64,000 bases of DNA from positions 1-64,000 of the forward strand of contig CALKJW010000002.1 of the NCBI GenBank assembly GCA_937995595.1. The letters are read 5' to 3'. The notes beneath the pieces were generated by a model. That model was not told the origin of the DNA. It searched no databases and worked only from the letters and a program-made list of their open reading frames with translations. Below, piece after piece: positions 24,847-34,340 of this stretch. The position numbers and the translations under genes were made by a program. Position 1 is the stretch's first letter. Each line of letters begins with the position of its first letter. This DNA is from an uncultured Phycisphaerales bacterium (GTDB taxonomy: Bacteria > Planctomycetota > Phycisphaerae > Phycisphaerales > UBA1924).

Positions 24847-27612
24847 ATGGCGTCCGGCAAGCGAAAGGCCTCTCAGCCTGTCGATGAACGGTCGGCGGGC
24901 GCTGACTTCATGGCGGATGTCGTCGCGCAGCGCACGCGCGTGCTGGTCCGGGCGATGCGAGCCGCCGCCCGGCCCGACAAGGACGGGGGCGAGCGGGCCG
25001 TACATCAACTCCGGGTCGCGACACGGCGTGCCGCCGCGGCGCTCGACGCGGCTGAGCCCCTGCTCGGAGACAAGCGGGCCAGAGCGGCGACGCGCGTGCT
25101 GCGGAAGATCCGACGCGCCGCCGGGCCGGTGCGCGACGCGGACGTGCTGCTCCGCTGGGTCGAGGCGGCGCGGCGCAAGCAGCCGGACGACCGGCCCGGG
25201 TTCGTGCTGCTGGCGCGGGCGCTGCGAGAGCGGCGTGCCGCGGCCGCGTCGGAACTGCCCGATGCGCTCGACCGGCTGCGGAAGCGAGCCGCGCAGCGGC
25301 TGCGGCGGGCCCAGCGCGAGATCGAACAAACCGGCAGACGCGGGCCGAGCATCGGCGAGGTGATGCGCGCCGGGCTGAAGCGGCACGCCGACGCGGTGCT
25401 CGCCGCGGCCGATGCGGACCTGGGCAAGGCCGAGAACCTGCACAAACTGCGGATCGAGTGCAAGCACCTGCGGTACTCGATCGAGATCTTCGCGCCCGTC
25501 GTCGGCAAGGCCGAGAGCCGGCGCCTGGTGAAGTGCCTGACGGACTTCCAGCAGCAACTCGGCGGGTTCACCGACTGCTCGGTCCGCGTCGAGAGGCTCG
25601 CGGCCGTGCTCGACGAGTTGCGCAAGGCCAAGCCCGAGAACGCTGGCCGGGACCGCGGCAGGGCGGTGGAATCCCTCCGCGCGATCCTGCGCGCCGAGCG
25701 TGCGGCGTTCCGGCGCGAACTGCGCGCGGCCCGCGCCGCGTGGGAGCGCCTGCCTGCCTCGGGCTTGTTCGACGAGATCCGAAGGCTCGTGTCTGCCACC
25801 GACGCGCCCGCGGCGCCACCAACCGACCAGACCATGCCGGCCCTCGCATCGCCGAGCGTGAACGGCGTGCTGCACGCCCCGCGCAAACCGACCGATGGCG
25901 TGCAACCGAAGCGGCGCGGCAGGGCGCCACGCCCGCCGCGCAAGGGCCGGAACCGGATCGCGGCGATCGACATCGGCACCAACAGCATCCGGCTGATCGT
26001 CGGCGAGACCGAGTGCGACGGTTCGTACCGCGTGCTGGACGACGAGAAGGAGATCACGCGCCTCGGGCGCGGGCTGCACGAGACGGGTCGGCTTGACCCG
26101 GACACGATCGAACACTCCGCCGTGACCATCGCACGGATGAAGTCCATCGCCGAGGGGTACGGCGCGAGCCAGATCCGCGTGGTGGCGACCGCGGCCTGCC
26201 GCGAGGCCGCCAACGCCGCGGAGTTTCTGAAGCGCGTGCGCGAACTGGCGGGGCTGGAGGTCGAGGTCATCCCCGCCGAGCAGGAGGCGCTGCTGGCGTA
26301 CCGCTCGGCGGCCAACGCGTTCGACCTGGCGGGATCGCCGGCGGCGGTGGTCGATATCGGCGGCGGGAGCCTGGAGGTGGTGCTGTCGGCCGGAGTCGGT
26401 CATGGGGACGTGCGCGGCGCCGGGCTCGGCGGCGGCGTGATCGAGCGTGTCTTCAGCCTGCCGCTGGGCGCGGTGCGGCTGACCGAGAAGTTCGGCGGCC
26501 CGACCGCCGCGGCGGGCGCACGCCACAAGGAACTGGTCAGGCACGCCGACAGCGTGCTGCGGAAGGGGCTCGGGAAACTGCCGTTCGTCCCGGCGATCGT
26601 GGTCGGCACGGGGGGTACGTTCACGACGCTGGCGGCGATCCTCGCGCACAAGGAACTGGGGCCGGCGGCGCAGGGACTGTTCTCCGGCTCGGTGCAGGGT
26701 CGCGAGGTGCGCCGCAGCGAACTCCGACACGTGCTGGACTATCTGCGCGACCTTTCGCTGCGGGAGCGCTCGCGCGTGCCGGGCCTGCCGGCCGACCGCG
26801 CCGACATCATCGTCGCGGGCCTGACGGTGATCGACCGGCTCCTCGAGCGGCTCGGCGCCAACAGCGTGCTCGTTCACGAAGGGGGCATCCGCGACGGGCT
26901 GCTGCTGTCGATGGTGCGCGCCGAAGCATCGGCGGAAGCCAACGGCGGTCGGGCCAACCCGCTGCGCGGCGTGCTGCGCTTCGCCAGGGCGTGCCAGTAC
27001 GAGGCCGCGCACGCGCGGCACGTGGCGCGGCTGTGCCTTCGCATCTTCGACCAACTCGTCGAGCAGCGGGGCGCGCTCAGGAACCCCGACGCGGCGGCCC
27101 TCTCGGCGCGCGACCGCGTGCTGCTCGAAGCCGCGGCGTTGCTGCACGACGTCGGGTACCTCGTCAACTACGCGTCGCACCACAAGCACTCGTACCACCT
27201 GATCGTGCACGCCGATCTTCCGGGCCTGACCAGCCGCGAGATCCAGGTCGTGGCGAACATCGCGCGCTACCACCGCGCGGCGGAGCCGAAGGACAAGCAC
27301 CGCAACTTCGCCGCGCTGGCGGAGGAGGACCAGCGCCGGGTGCGCGCCCTGTCGGCGATCCTGCGCGTCGCCGACGGCCTCGACCGCACGCACATGCAGC
27401 GCGTGCGGGACCTGCGGCTGCGGATCGCGCGCGACGCGGCGCACTTCGGCGTCGTCGCCGACGAGGAGCCGGCGGTGGACGTGTGGGGCGCGGCGCGAAA
27501 GTCGCGGTTGTTCTCGCGCGTGTTCGGCGCGATTCCGCACTTTGAGTGGACAGCGGGCGCATCAGGGCACGACCCGACGGCCGAGCCGGCGGCTGCACCA
27601 TCGACGGCGTAA
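24847..27612 (+). CDS. CHAD - Ppx/GppA - HD domain fusion, polyphosphate metabolism
   Basis: A 921-residue cytoplasmic protein of three parts. Residues about 20-310 are a CHAD domain ([16 protein letters not shown] and [18 protein letters not shown]), a helical module known to bind polyphosphate. Residues about 366-690 are a Ppx/GppA phosphatase with [44 protein letters not shown] and [13 protein letters not shown]. Residues about 707-900 are an HD-type helical domain ([20 protein letters not shown], then IARYHR). The C-terminal part resembles the HD-like end of E. coli Ppx/GppA. The likely reaction is hydrolysis of polyphosphate or pppGpp, with CHAD as substrate tether. A Pro/Lys-rich linker (about 318-365) joins CHAD to Ppx. 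Confidence 0.92.
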   Translation: MASGKRKASQPVDERSAGADFMADVVAQRTRVLVRAMRAAARPDKDGGERAVHQLRVATRRAAAALDAAEPLLGDKRARAATRVLRKIRRAAGPVRDADVLLRWVEAARRKQPDDRPGFVLLARALRERRAAAASELPDALDRLRKRAAQRLRRAQREIEQTGRRGPSIGEVMRAGLKRHADAVLAAADADLGKAENLHKLRIECKHLRYSIEIFAPVVGKAESRRLVKCLTDFQQQLGGFTDCSVRVERLAAVLDELRKAKPENAGRDRGRAVESLRAILRAERAAFRRELRAARAAWERLPASGLFDEIRRLVSATDAPAAPPTDQTMPALASPSVNGVLHAPRKPTDGVQPKRRGRAPRPPRKGRNRIAAIDIGTNSIRLIVGETECDGSYRVLDDEKEITRLGRGLHETGRLDPDTIEHSAVTIARMKSIAEGYGASQIRVVATAACREAANAAEFLKRVRELAGLEVEVIPAEQEALLAYRSAANAFDLAGSPAAVVDIGGGSLEVVLSAGVGHGDVRGAGLGGGVIERVFSLPLGAVRLTEKFGGPTAAAGARHKELVRHADSVLRKGLGKLPFVPAIVVGTGGTFTTLAAILAHKELGPAAQGLFSGSVQGREVRRSELRHVLDYLRDLSLRERSRVPGLPADRADIIVAGLTVIDRLLERLGANSVLVHEGGIRDGLLLSMVRAEASAEANGGRANPLRGVLRFARACQYEAAHARHVARLCLRIFDQLVEQRGALRNPDAAALSARDRVLLEAAALLHDVGYLVNYASHHKHSYHLIVHADLPGLTSREIQVVANIARYHRAAEPKDKHRNFAALAEEDQRRVRALSAILRVADGLDRTHMQRVRDLRLRIARDAAHFGVVADEEPAVDVWGAARKSRLFSRVFGAIPHFEWTAGASGHDPTAEPAAAPSTA

Positions 27613-28133
27613 GGGAGCGGATCGGCACCGGTTTCAGGGGTCGTAGGACCACCGTAAACCGATGGTGTGCAACGACTTGCGCGCTCCGAACTTGGTTGGA
27701 ACCAGAATCCTGCCCGGAGCCCCGTTACCAGACGGAGATCGTGCGCAAACTGAGCCTGCTCATGCTGTTGCGCGCCTGTAGCGGTTATTCGGACGTGGTG
27801 AAACGACAAACGCGGGGAAGAATTGCCGCAAGTGCTGATCAGGCGGGAATTTCGGATGAAGGCTATTGACCCCCAAAACTGGTTGTGATACAAGGGACCT
27901 TGCTCGCGAGCATACGAGCGGGTCTTGGGCCATGGAGGCTCAGGAGAGCAAGGGTGCTCAGGTTGGTTTGGATCGGGTCAGCGGTTTGACAAGGCCAATC
28001 CGGAAGTTGCCGGCGAACCGGCGATTCGAGGGAGAGGCAACGACGCACGCAGTCACTTGCGCCGAGTTTGGAGCTCGTCGCAGCGGGCGAAACGTGGTTT
28101 CGTTCATGTGTTCCTGTACTAGGAGGTTCTCAG
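27613..28133. other. 521-base non-coding region carrying the promoter of the secreted Cys-rich gene
   Basis: Short frames here have no start signals and no recognisable product. The region is less GC-rich than its surroundings. It holds a strong promoter (27866-27894), a perfect 12-base palindrome at the predicted start of transcription, and a leader of about 230 bases ending in AGGAGG. A leader of that length could carry regulation, but I recognise no riboswitch. Confidence 0.5.
27866..27894 (+). promoter_or_regulatory. Sigma70-type promoter of the secreted Cys-rich gene
   Basis: TTGACC and TACAAG are separated by 17 bases, the best -35/-10 pair in the window. The expected start is about 27901, the first base of the palindrome TGCTCGCGAGCA (27901-27912). 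Confidence 0.65.
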
Positions 28134-29795
28134 ATGGTCCGTATGTGTGATGTGATGACTCTCGCCTGTGCGACCGTCATGGCGGCTGGCACCGTCGCGA
28201 CGGCTCAGAACAAGGCGGCTGCCCCGGCCGAGGCCGTGGAGCAGGTGACGGCGCCTGGCTCGTTCCGCCAGATCGCCGGCAACAACATGACGGGTTTTGT
28301 GACCCGCAGCGGTCTGGGCGGCTGCTCCTGCCCGGTTGGCGGCAACGCCTGGTGGAACGGCGACTGGGATCCGAGCGACGGCGACGGCCAGGCCTCTCAC
28401 GAGGGTGGCGGCGCTCCGGCGGGCGCGGTGGCCGCGGACGACTTCTACCTCTGCGAGGGGTACGTCCACACGCTGCGTTCGATCTCGGTGCAGGTGCTTA
28501 ACAACAGCACGTTCGGCCTGACCCGGGCTCGCCTGGAGATCTGGTCGGACTGCAACGGCTGCCCCGGCCAGTTGCTCTACGTCCTGAAGCGTCACTCCGT
28601 TGAGCAGAAGGGCAGCAACATCAACGGCACCGGCTTCAACCTGTACACCTACACCTTCGAGCTGGGCAACACCCTGCACACCGGCGGCCCGTTCGACGGT
28701 CAGGATCAGGACGGCACCTGCCCCGGCGAGACGGTCTCCGGCTGCACGGTTGACCCGGACTGCTTCCGGTACATCGCCCTCAAGGGCGGCACGTACTGGA
28801 TCTCGGTCGTCGGCCGCACCGACGGTCAGGGCACCGACCTGACCTTCTGGGCCACGGCCAACAGCAACACCTCCAGCCCCAACAGCAGCATCAAGGGCTC
28901 CGTCGCCAAGAAGCGCAACGGCGTCCCGCCGAGCAACTGGATGGGCCCGTGGGAGTACTACGAGCCGTGGATGTCGGTCGAGGATTGCTGCGTCGGCTGC
29001 ACCGACCTGGCCTTCCGCGTCTGCTACGACTCCTGCAAGATCCTGAAGGACAACGGCGCGGACATCGGCATCATCAGCAACGGCAACCCCGGCGTGAACG
29101 AGGAAGGCGCCCGCTCCGAGCGCTCCGGCCTGGTCCGCAACAGCCGCGCTGCTGACGACTTCGTCGTCCCGCCGTGCGCCGACTTCGATGTCTGCTACGT
29201 CGAGGGCTGCATCTACACGAACTGCCCCGAGTTCACCGCGTTCTTCGAGATCTACCAGAACGACTGCAAGCTCCCGTACTACACCCTCGGCATGGGCGCG
29301 TTGGCAACCGGCCGCTACGAGGAGACCAAGCGCGTCTGCCTGGGCTACGAAGTGGCGATCGACGGCGTCGGCGGCCTGAAGGCCTACCGCGTCGAGTTCC
29401 ACGACATCACCGGTATCGTGCTGCCCTCCGGCCAGCAGTACTGGATCTCGATCGGCGTGCAGGACACCTTCTCGTTCATCGAGCGTGGCTTCTTCTGCCG
29501 CAACCGCTACTGCGACAACTCCTGCCCGATCATGTTCAACCCCGGTGCGGTCATCGACCCCGCCGCGAACTATGTGAGCGGCGGCGTGCCCACCTGGCGC
29601 AGCACGAAGGACTTCCCGACCCGCTGGGGCAACGGCGGCACGGACTTCTCCTTCCTGATCGCCGGCACGGCTGTCGATCCCGCCACGGGCCCGAACGCCG
29701 AGCCCGCCTGCGTCGCCGACGCGAACAACGACGGTGCGGTCGATGTCTCCGACATCTTCCACTTCCTGTCGGTCTGGTTCGCCGGCTGCCCGTAA
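28134..29795 (+). CDS. Secreted Cys-rich two-module protein with C-terminal EF-hand/dockerin-like tail
   Basis: A 553-residue exported protein. AGGAGG lies 7 bases before ATG 28134, and residues 1-24 form a signal peptide. Two Cys-rich beta modules follow: A (about 90-300, AADDFYLCEGYVHTLRSISV to CCVGCTDLAF) and B (about 301-515, SCKILKDNGADIG, AADDFVVPPC, VCYVEGCIYTNC). The end, ADANNDGAVDVSDIFHFLSV plus a terminal Gly-Cys-Pro, has a Ca-binding DxNxDG loop as in planctomycete dockerin-like anchors. The last protein of this window carries modules A and B in the same order. With its strong promoter and terminator this looks like an abundant surface or exoprotein. Cysteines suggest disulfides. 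The ligand is unknown. Confidence 0.85.
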   Translation: MVRMCDVMTLACATVMAAGTVATAQNKAAAPAEAVEQVTAPGSFRQIAGNNMTGFVTRSGLGGCSCPVGGNAWWNGDWDPSDGDGQASHEGGGAPAGAVAADDFYLCEGYVHTLRSISVQVLNNSTFGLTRARLEIWSDCNGCPGQLLYVLKRHSVEQKGSNINGTGFNLYTYTFELGNTLHTGGPFDGQDQDGTCPGETVSGCTVDPDCFRYIALKGGTYWISVVGRTDGQGTDLTFWATANSNTSSPNSSIKGSVAKKRNGVPPSNWMGPWEYYEPWMSVEDCCVGCTDLAFRVCYDSCKILKDNGADIGIISNGNPGVNEEGARSERSGLVRNSRAADDFVVPPCADFDVCYVEGCIYTNCPEFTAFFEIYQNDCKLPYYTLGMGALATGRYEETKRVCLGYEVAIDGVGGLKAYRVEFHDITGIVLPSGQQYWISIGVQDTFSFIERGFFCRNRYCDNSCPIMFNPGAVIDPAANYVSGGVPTWRSTKDFPTRWGNGGTDFSFLIAGTAVDPATGPNAEPACVADANNDGAVDVSDIFHFLSVWFAGCP

Positions 29796-29834
29796 TCTCG
29801 GCTGACCGAGATTCGAGGTTCCTCTAGCCTCACG

Positions 29835-29872
29835 CAACGCCCCGGGTTCTGCCCGGGGCGTTGTCTTTTTCT
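29835..29872 (+). terminator. Rho-independent terminator after the Cys-rich secreted gene
   Basis: CAACGCCCCGGG and CCCGGGGCGTTG form a perfect 12-base-pair stem with a short loop, followed by TCTTTTTCTG. It begins 40 bases after the stop codon and is the clearest intrinsic terminator in the window. Confidence 0.92.
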
Positions 29873-30027
29873 GTCCCGCTGGTCGAGTCGAATCGACAGG
29901 CGGCACGACCGCGAATCCTCCACCGCGCACGCCGCGCACCACCGCAATCGTCCGTCCTGAACGCGCGACCCCGTCATGGCCTGCATCGTGATCCGGCATC
30001 GCCCTCAGCCATCGAACACCGCACGGG

Positions 30028-30033
30028 TACAAT
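30028..30033 (+). promoter_or_regulatory. -10 element of the sigma/anti-sigma operon
   Basis: TACAAT lies 38 bases before the GTG at 30072. No clear -35 is visible, as may be expected for an autoregulated ECF promoter. A leader with GGAG follows. Confidence 0.4.
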
Positions 30034-30071
30034 CGCCGCGGCGGTGTTCGGCCGCGCAGACCGGAGCAGGC

Positions 30072-30635
30072 GTGGAGCACGGGATCCTTCAGAAAATCGC
30101 CGCGGGTGATGCTTCGGCCGTGCAGGCGTGCATCGACCGATACAGCGGCCTGGTCTGGTCGCTGGCGCGGCGCTTCTGCCCGACCCCGGCCGACGCCGAG
30201 GACGCGGTGCAGGAGATCTTCCTGGACGTGTGGCGCTCCGCCGCCCGCTTTGACGAGCGCGTCGCGTCCGAGACGACGTTTGTCGCCATGATCGCGCGTC
30301 GGCGGTTGATCGACCGCGGCCGACGCACTGGCCGCGCCGTGGCATCGCTCGACAACGAGGACAGCGCCTCGCCGGTCGTCGACCGCGCGCCGCGCGCCGA
30401 GTCAACGCTCGCCGACGCCGAAGACGCCCAGCGGGCCGCGATCGCGCTGGACAGCCTCAAGCCCGAGCAGCAGAAGGTCCTGCGGCTGTCGATCTATCAG
30501 GGCCTGTCGCACGAACGCATCGCCGAAGCCACGGGCATGCCGCTGGGCACGGTCAAGACGCACGTTCGCCGCGGGCTGATCCGGCTGCGCGAAATCCTCG
30601 GCGGCGCCGCGGCAGGATCGGAGGGCGCACCATGA
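30072..30635 (+). CDS. ECF-type RNA polymerase sigma factor (SigK-like)
   Basis: A 187-residue sigma factor. Region 2 spans about residues 17-85 (ACIDRYSGLVWSLARRFC, then AEDAVQEIFLDVWRSA), and region 4 about 125-178 (LKPEQQKVLRLSIYQGLSHE, then GTVKTHVRRGLIRLREIL, the -35-binding helix-turn-helix). There is no region 1 or 3, as in extracytoplasmic-function sigmas. The start is GTG 30072 with GGAG 5 bases before it; the frame extends upstream to 29976 without signals. Its stop overlaps the start of the RskA-like gene by four bases (ATGA), fixing the pair as sigma and anti-sigma. The regulon is unknown. Confidence 0.93.
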   Translation: MEHGILQKIAAGDASAVQACIDRYSGLVWSLARRFCPTPADAEDAVQEIFLDVWRSAARFDERVASETTFVAMIARRRLIDRGRRTGRAVASLDNEDSASPVVDRAPRAESTLADAEDAQRAAIALDSLKPEQQKVLRLSIYQGLSHERIAEATGMPLGTVKTHVRRGLIRLREILGGAAAGSEGAP

Positions 30636-31438
30636 ACGCCGCCCCCGCGCCCGCCCCGTCGATGGACCGCCTGCTGGAACTGCTGGCCGACCGTGCCGTG
30701 CAGCCGCTGCACCCGTCGGAGTTGGACGAACTGGACGCGCTGGCGGCGGCTTTCCCCGACGCGGACCTTGAATGCATGGACCGTGCCGCGGCGGCGCTGG
30801 ACGTCGCGCTTGGCGCGGGCAATCGCTCCGCACCGCCCGCCGCGGTGCAACAGCGGCTCGCCGCGGCGGGCGCGGCGTGGGCCGCCGCCAACTGCGCACC
30901 GGCGCCGCTGAAGTTCGCCGACGCCGATCGGGTTCGCCGCGTACGCGTTGCGGCTTGGACAGGCTGGCTCGCCGCCGCCGCGGCGGTCGCGCTGGCCTTC
31001 GCGGCCTGGTGGGGACGCGGATCGGCGCCGCCCACGCCGAGCGAGCGGCTGGCCGCGTTGCGCCGCGCCGCCGACGTGCAGTCGCTGACGTGGTCCGCCG
31101 GCCCGACGGCCTCGGAGTGCGGCAACCCCAGCGGCGAGGTCGTGTGGAGCCCGTCGCGACAGGAGGGCTACATGGTCTTCCGCGGGCTGAAGGCCAACGA
31201 CCCGTCGCGCGACCAGTATCAGTTGTGGATCTTCGACGCGACACGCGACGAGCGCCACCCCGTCGACGGCGGCGTGTTCGACGTCGCGAGCGAGGGCGAG
31301 GTGATCGTCCCGATCCGCGCGAAGTTGCCGGTGCGCGAAGCGACGCTGTTCGCCGTCACGGTCGAGCGGCCCGGCGGCGTGGTCGTTTCCGACCGTTCGC
31401 GTCTGCCGGTGCTGGCGGAGGTCAAGCCCGCGGGTTGA
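30632..31438 (+). CDS. RskA-like anti-sigma factor
   Basis: A 268-residue membrane protein, translationally coupled to the sigma gene (ATGA overlap). Residues 1-100 are the cytoplasmic sigma-binding part with short helices (DRLLELLADRAV, LHPSELDELDALAAAFPDAD). One transmembrane helix spans about 109-130 (WTGWLAAAAAVALAFAAWWG). The outer part matches the RskA C-terminal domain: GEVVWSPSRQEGYMVFRGL, then QYQLWIFDA and VFDVASEGEVIVPI. In the family, regulated cleavage of such a protein frees its sigma factor. No zinc-binding HxxxCxxC is present, so the ZAS type is excluded. Confidence 0.88.
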   Translation: MNAAPAPAPSMDRLLELLADRAVQPLHPSELDELDALAAAFPDADLECMDRAAAALDVALGAGNRSAPPAAVQQRLAAAGAAWAAANCAPAPLKFADADRVRRVRVAAWTGWLAAAAAVALAFAAWWGRGSAPPTPSERLAALRRAADVQSLTWSAGPTASECGNPSGEVVWSPSRQEGYMVFRGLKANDPSRDQYQLWIFDATRDERHPVDGGVFDVASEGEVIVPIRAKLPVREATLFAVTVERPGGVVVSDRSRLPVLAEVKPAG

Positions 31439-31981
31439 TCACGGCCGATCCGCGTCGTGGGTCAGTTCGCGCACGCCCGAGCCGGACAGTTCGACCGTTC
31501 GGCCGTCTGGACCGCGGAAGAGCACCAGTCGCGCGGCCTGATCGATGCGTTCGATCCGCCAGCCGTGCGCGGGCTCGTCTCCCACCGTGAACAGTCGGTT
31601 GTTGATCGATGCGATCGCTTCGCTGCCGCGGCTGACAATCCCGCCCAGACGCAGCATCGGAACAACGATGCGCGGCGTGCCGTCGACCTCGACGATCGGT
31701 GACGGGCGCGTGGCATCGGGCGCGTGCATGGGCGAGCGTGACAGCGCGTCTTTCCAGTCGCCTTCGTCGATCCACGCCAGGGCGCGGCGCTGCGCATCGG
31801 TCAAAGGCGCGCCGGGCGGCGTTGCGGCGGGGGCGGGGTCAGGGTTGGTCTGCGCCGGCGCCGCCGACGCCGACGAAGGGCCATGGCCCAGCGCGAACCG
31901 CGCGGCCTGCACCGCCACGATCGGACCAGCCGCGGCGGCGACCCACAGGACCTTCTGACGTGCACTCGTGGAGAGGTTCAC
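31439..31981 (-). CDS. PilP/GspC-like inner-membrane protein, last gene of the secretion/pilus operon
   Basis: A 180-residue protein with an N-terminal membrane helix (VLWVAAAAGPIVAVQAARFA), a Pro/Ala linker, and a C-terminal beta domain resembling the homology region of GspC/PilP: LRLGGIVSRGSEAIASINN, LFTVGDEPAHGWRIERID, and ARLVLFRGPDGRTVEL. In other systems this domain links the inner-membrane platform to the secretin. The GTG start at 31981 overlaps the stop of the PilO-like gene by four bases (GTGA). The 3' end abuts the anti-sigma gene without a gap on the opposite strand. The assignment rests on position and fold pattern more than on sequence identity. Confidence 0.7.
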   Translation of the reverse strand: MNLSTSARQKVLWVAAAAGPIVAVQAARFALGHGPSSASAAPAQTNPDPAPAATPPGAPLTDAQRRALAWIDEGDWKDALSRSPMHAPDATRPSPIVEVDGTPRIVVPMLRLGGIVSRGSEAIASINNRLFTVGDEPAHGWRIERIDQAARLVLFRGPDGRTVELSGSGVRELTHDADRP

Positions 31982-32604
31982 CGGTCGTCTCCGGGTTGCG
32001 CGACCAGAACGGCTTCGGCCAGCCGCGCCGCGAGGGTCGTGTCGAACGCCCAGTGGTGCGTCGAGATGATCGCCATCACCGGCGGCTCCGTCGGGTCGGT
32101 CGCGGCGGAGAGCCGGACCGAAGCGACCGCCGAGTTGGGGAACGTCTGGGGGAGTTGAGCGAGGAACGCGGCGATGCTCGCGAACTCGCCGCGCACGGTC
32201 ATCGTGTAGCCGATGGACTCGTCTCGGTGCTGGGCCTGACCGTCTGCCGGTCTGGGAACCGGCGGCCCCGAGTCGGGCTGGAGCTGCTCGAGGCGCAGGG
32301 AGTGCCCCCGCGCGAGGTTGGTCAACTCATCGAGCATCCGCGCCTCGTTGAAGGCGACGCGTCCGAGATCGTGCATCGCCGTGGCCCTTTCGGCCACACG
32401 GGCGGCGGCGGCGCGGAGTTCGTCGAGCGAGAGTTCGCCGGCCGCGCCGGACCCCACGCCCTGCGCGACAAGGGCCTCGGCCTGCGCACGGACATCCTCG
32501 GCCCGGCGCTCGACCGGTCGTACGCCGAAGTACCACGCCGCGCCGCAGACCATCACGCCGATGGCCAGTTCCGACAGCAGCCCTCGTCGCTCGTAGGTCA
32601 TCAT
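31978..32604 (-). CDS. PilO/GspM-like platform protein
   Basis: A 208-residue protein with one N-terminal transmembrane helix (LLSELAIGVMVCGAAWYFGV), a helical region rich in Ala/Glu (about 30-100, coiled-coil-like) and a ferredoxin-like C-terminal half with IGYTMTVRGEFASIAAFLAQ, the signature stretch of PilO. PilO forms a platform with PilN and PilP, and GspM does the same with GspL in type II secretion. Two adjacent ATGs begin the gene; the first, at 32604, overlaps the TGA of the PilM-PilN gene by four bases. Its own stop overlaps the next start. Confidence 0.82.
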   Translation of the reverse strand: MMTYERRGLLSELAIGVMVCGAAWYFGVRPVERRAEDVRAQAEALVAQGVGSGAAGELSLDELRAAAARVAERATAMHDLGRVAFNEARMLDELTNLARGHSLRLEQLQPDSGPPVPRPADGQAQHRDESIGYTMTVRGEFASIAAFLAQLPQTFPNSAVASVRLSAATDPTEPPVMAIISTHHWAFDTTLAARLAEAVLVAQPGDDR

Positions 32605-34301
32605 GGATTGCTCTCCGGCCGGGCGGCCGCGACTTGGGAGCGCAGCACCGGCAACTCGACGACGTGCATCGTGACGGTGAAGGACTGCGACTGCGCGCCG
32701 TCGATCTGCACGCGCTGCGTCGCGCTCAGGCGCGCCGACGCCGCGACCGGCGACGCCGACAGGGCCTCGACGAACGCGCGGATGTCCGCCGCGGGGTCCT
32801 CCGACTCGCTGAGCCTCACGAACCCGTCGATGCGCGCGATACTGCCGTCGGCCTCGCGCGTGATGTCGATGGACGTGACGCGCACGTTGCGCGCCGCGCC
32901 GGCAACGGCCGCGAGCGCCGCGGCGGCGTGCGGGGCCTGCCCGGTCGTCCTGCCCGCGCGCGATTCGGCCTCGGCGAGCGCGAGCCGCGCGGCGAGCGTC
33001 GCGGCGCGGGTCTGGGCGACGGCGCGGTCGGCCTCGGCCCGAGCCTGCAACGACGCCAGGCGCGCCGACTCGGCTTCGAGCGCGACGGCCGCGGAGCGCC
33101 ACTCCCACGCCAGCAGCGCGCCGGCGAGCGCGACGCCCGCGGCCAGCGCGACCCGGGCCCGGCCATGGGCGCGGCGCGCCGCCATGCGGGCCGGAACGAG
33201 CAGGGGCACGAGGTCGGCGTGCGCGGCGAAGGCGGCGATCGCGCCGCTGTGCGCGCTGCTGTCGAGTCGGCCGCGCTCGACGGGCGCTTCGACCAGAGCG
33301 AGGCCACACTGACCGGCGATCCATCCGCCCAGGCCGGGCACGCACGCGCCGGGGCCGTCGATCCGCAGTCGCACGGACGACCGCTCGCTCTCGGTGAGCC
33401 CGAAGCGCAACGACTGCCTGGTCTCGATGGCGATGCGCTGCAGCGCGGGCTGGATGATCGGCAGCACCGCGGCCCCGGTCAGGCCCTGCACCCGTTCGTG
33501 GCCGTGCAGGGGCGCATCGGGCGCCGGCACGCCCGCCGCGCCGAGCAGTGCGCGGGCCGCGGGTCGGTCGAGGCGCACCTCGATCGACTCGTCGCGCGAG
33601 CGCAGCGGCTGCTGCTGCAGCGCCTCCACCAGCGTCTCGACGCCGAGCGCGACCGGGCGCACGAACTTGACCGCGCCGTCCACGACCGAGGCGAGCGCCG
33701 AGCCGTGCTCGCCGATCCACAGGACGGCCGACCGGTCGCCCGCGCGTCGGCCCAGCGCGGCCGCGCCCCTGAGCGCGGCGAGCATGGCCACCGCGCCGAC
33801 GGGTGCGGCGCCGGCGAACCTCAGTCCTGCGCTCTCGATGAACCCGACCAGCGCGTCGGCGTCGTCGGATCGCTGCACAACGGACAGGTAGTGCGCGACG
33901 CGGGCGTCCCTGCCGCCCGATGCCGCGGTATCGGCATGCACACGCCGCACAGCGCACGGCTCGGCATCGATCGGGAAGTCCGCGACGGCGCCGACCCCGA
34001 GCAGCGCCGCGCTTTCGGCTTCGCTTTCGCTGAACGACGCTGGGCACGGTGTGAGCGTCGCGACAACTCGCGGCGCATTGAGCAGCACGACGGCGCGGCT
34101 CCCCTCGCACCAAACCTCGCGCACCAGGTCGGCCAGCGTCGTCGAATGGCCGCTGAGCGAGCGCGGCCAACCCGATTCGAACTCGGGGTCGTCGATCCTC
34201 CGCCACGCCGACGCGACGACCCGCCGGCCGCGCACGACGCTCACCTCGATCCGCGAGGACGAGATCTCGACGACCGCCGTTGCGCTGTGAGAGCCGAACA
34301 T
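32601..34301 (-). CDS. PilM-PilN fusion (GspL-like platform protein)
   Basis: A 566-residue protein. Residues 1-370 resemble the actin-like PilM/GspL cytoplasmic fold, with VVEISSSRIEVSVVRGRRVV, WIGEHGSALASVVDGAVKFV and VPGLGGWIAGQCGLAL. One transmembrane helix (about 385-405, VALAAGVALAGALLAWEW) is followed by a coiled coil and a PilN-like domain with NVRVTSIDITREADGSIARI. In T4P systems PilM and PilN are separate; in T2SS the counterpart GspL is a single chain. The gene begins at ATG 34301, 90 bases after the PA14 pilin gene, and that gap holds two CCGATA motifs that could give it its own promoter. Confidence 0.85.
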   Translation of the reverse strand: MFGSHSATAVVEISSSRIEVSVVRGRRVVASAWRRIDDPEFESGWPRSLSGHSTTLADLVREVWCEGSRAVVLLNAPRVVATLTPCPASFSESEAESAALLGVGAVADFPIDAEPCAVRRVHADTAASGGRDARVAHYLSVVQRSDDADALVGFIESAGLRFAGAAPVGAVAMLAALRGAAALGRRAGDRSAVLWIGEHGSALASVVDGAVKFVRPVALGVETLVEALQQQPLRSRDESIEVRLDRPAARALLGAAGVPAPDAPLHGHERVQGLTGAAVLPIIQPALQRIAIETRQSLRFGLTESERSSVRLRIDGPGACVPGLGGWIAGQCGLALVEAPVERGRLDSSAHSGAIAAFAAHADLVPLLVPARMAARRAHGRARVALAAGVALAGALLAWEWRSAAVALEAESARLASLQARAEADRAVAQTRAATLAARLALAEAESRAGRTTGQAPHAAAALAAVAGAARNVRVTSIDITREADGSIARIDGFVRLSESEDPAADIRAFVEALSASPVAASARLSATQRVQIDGAQSQSFTVTMHVVELPVLRSQVAAARPESNP

Positions 34302-34340
34302 GCCTGTCTCCGTTCTCGGACGTGCGGCCGTGACCCGCCT

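Noticed and set aside
27990-28000. A perfect TTGACA upstream of the Cys-rich secreted gene
   Set aside because: No TAnnnT lies 16-18 bases downstream; the TTGACC/TACAAG pair at 27866 is better.
28119-30080. Shared string RRLYPCGV in two minus-strand frames (near 1300 and 30040)
   Set aside because: Both come from GGTAC-containing promoter-like DNA, one of them in a shadow frame; not a protein relation.
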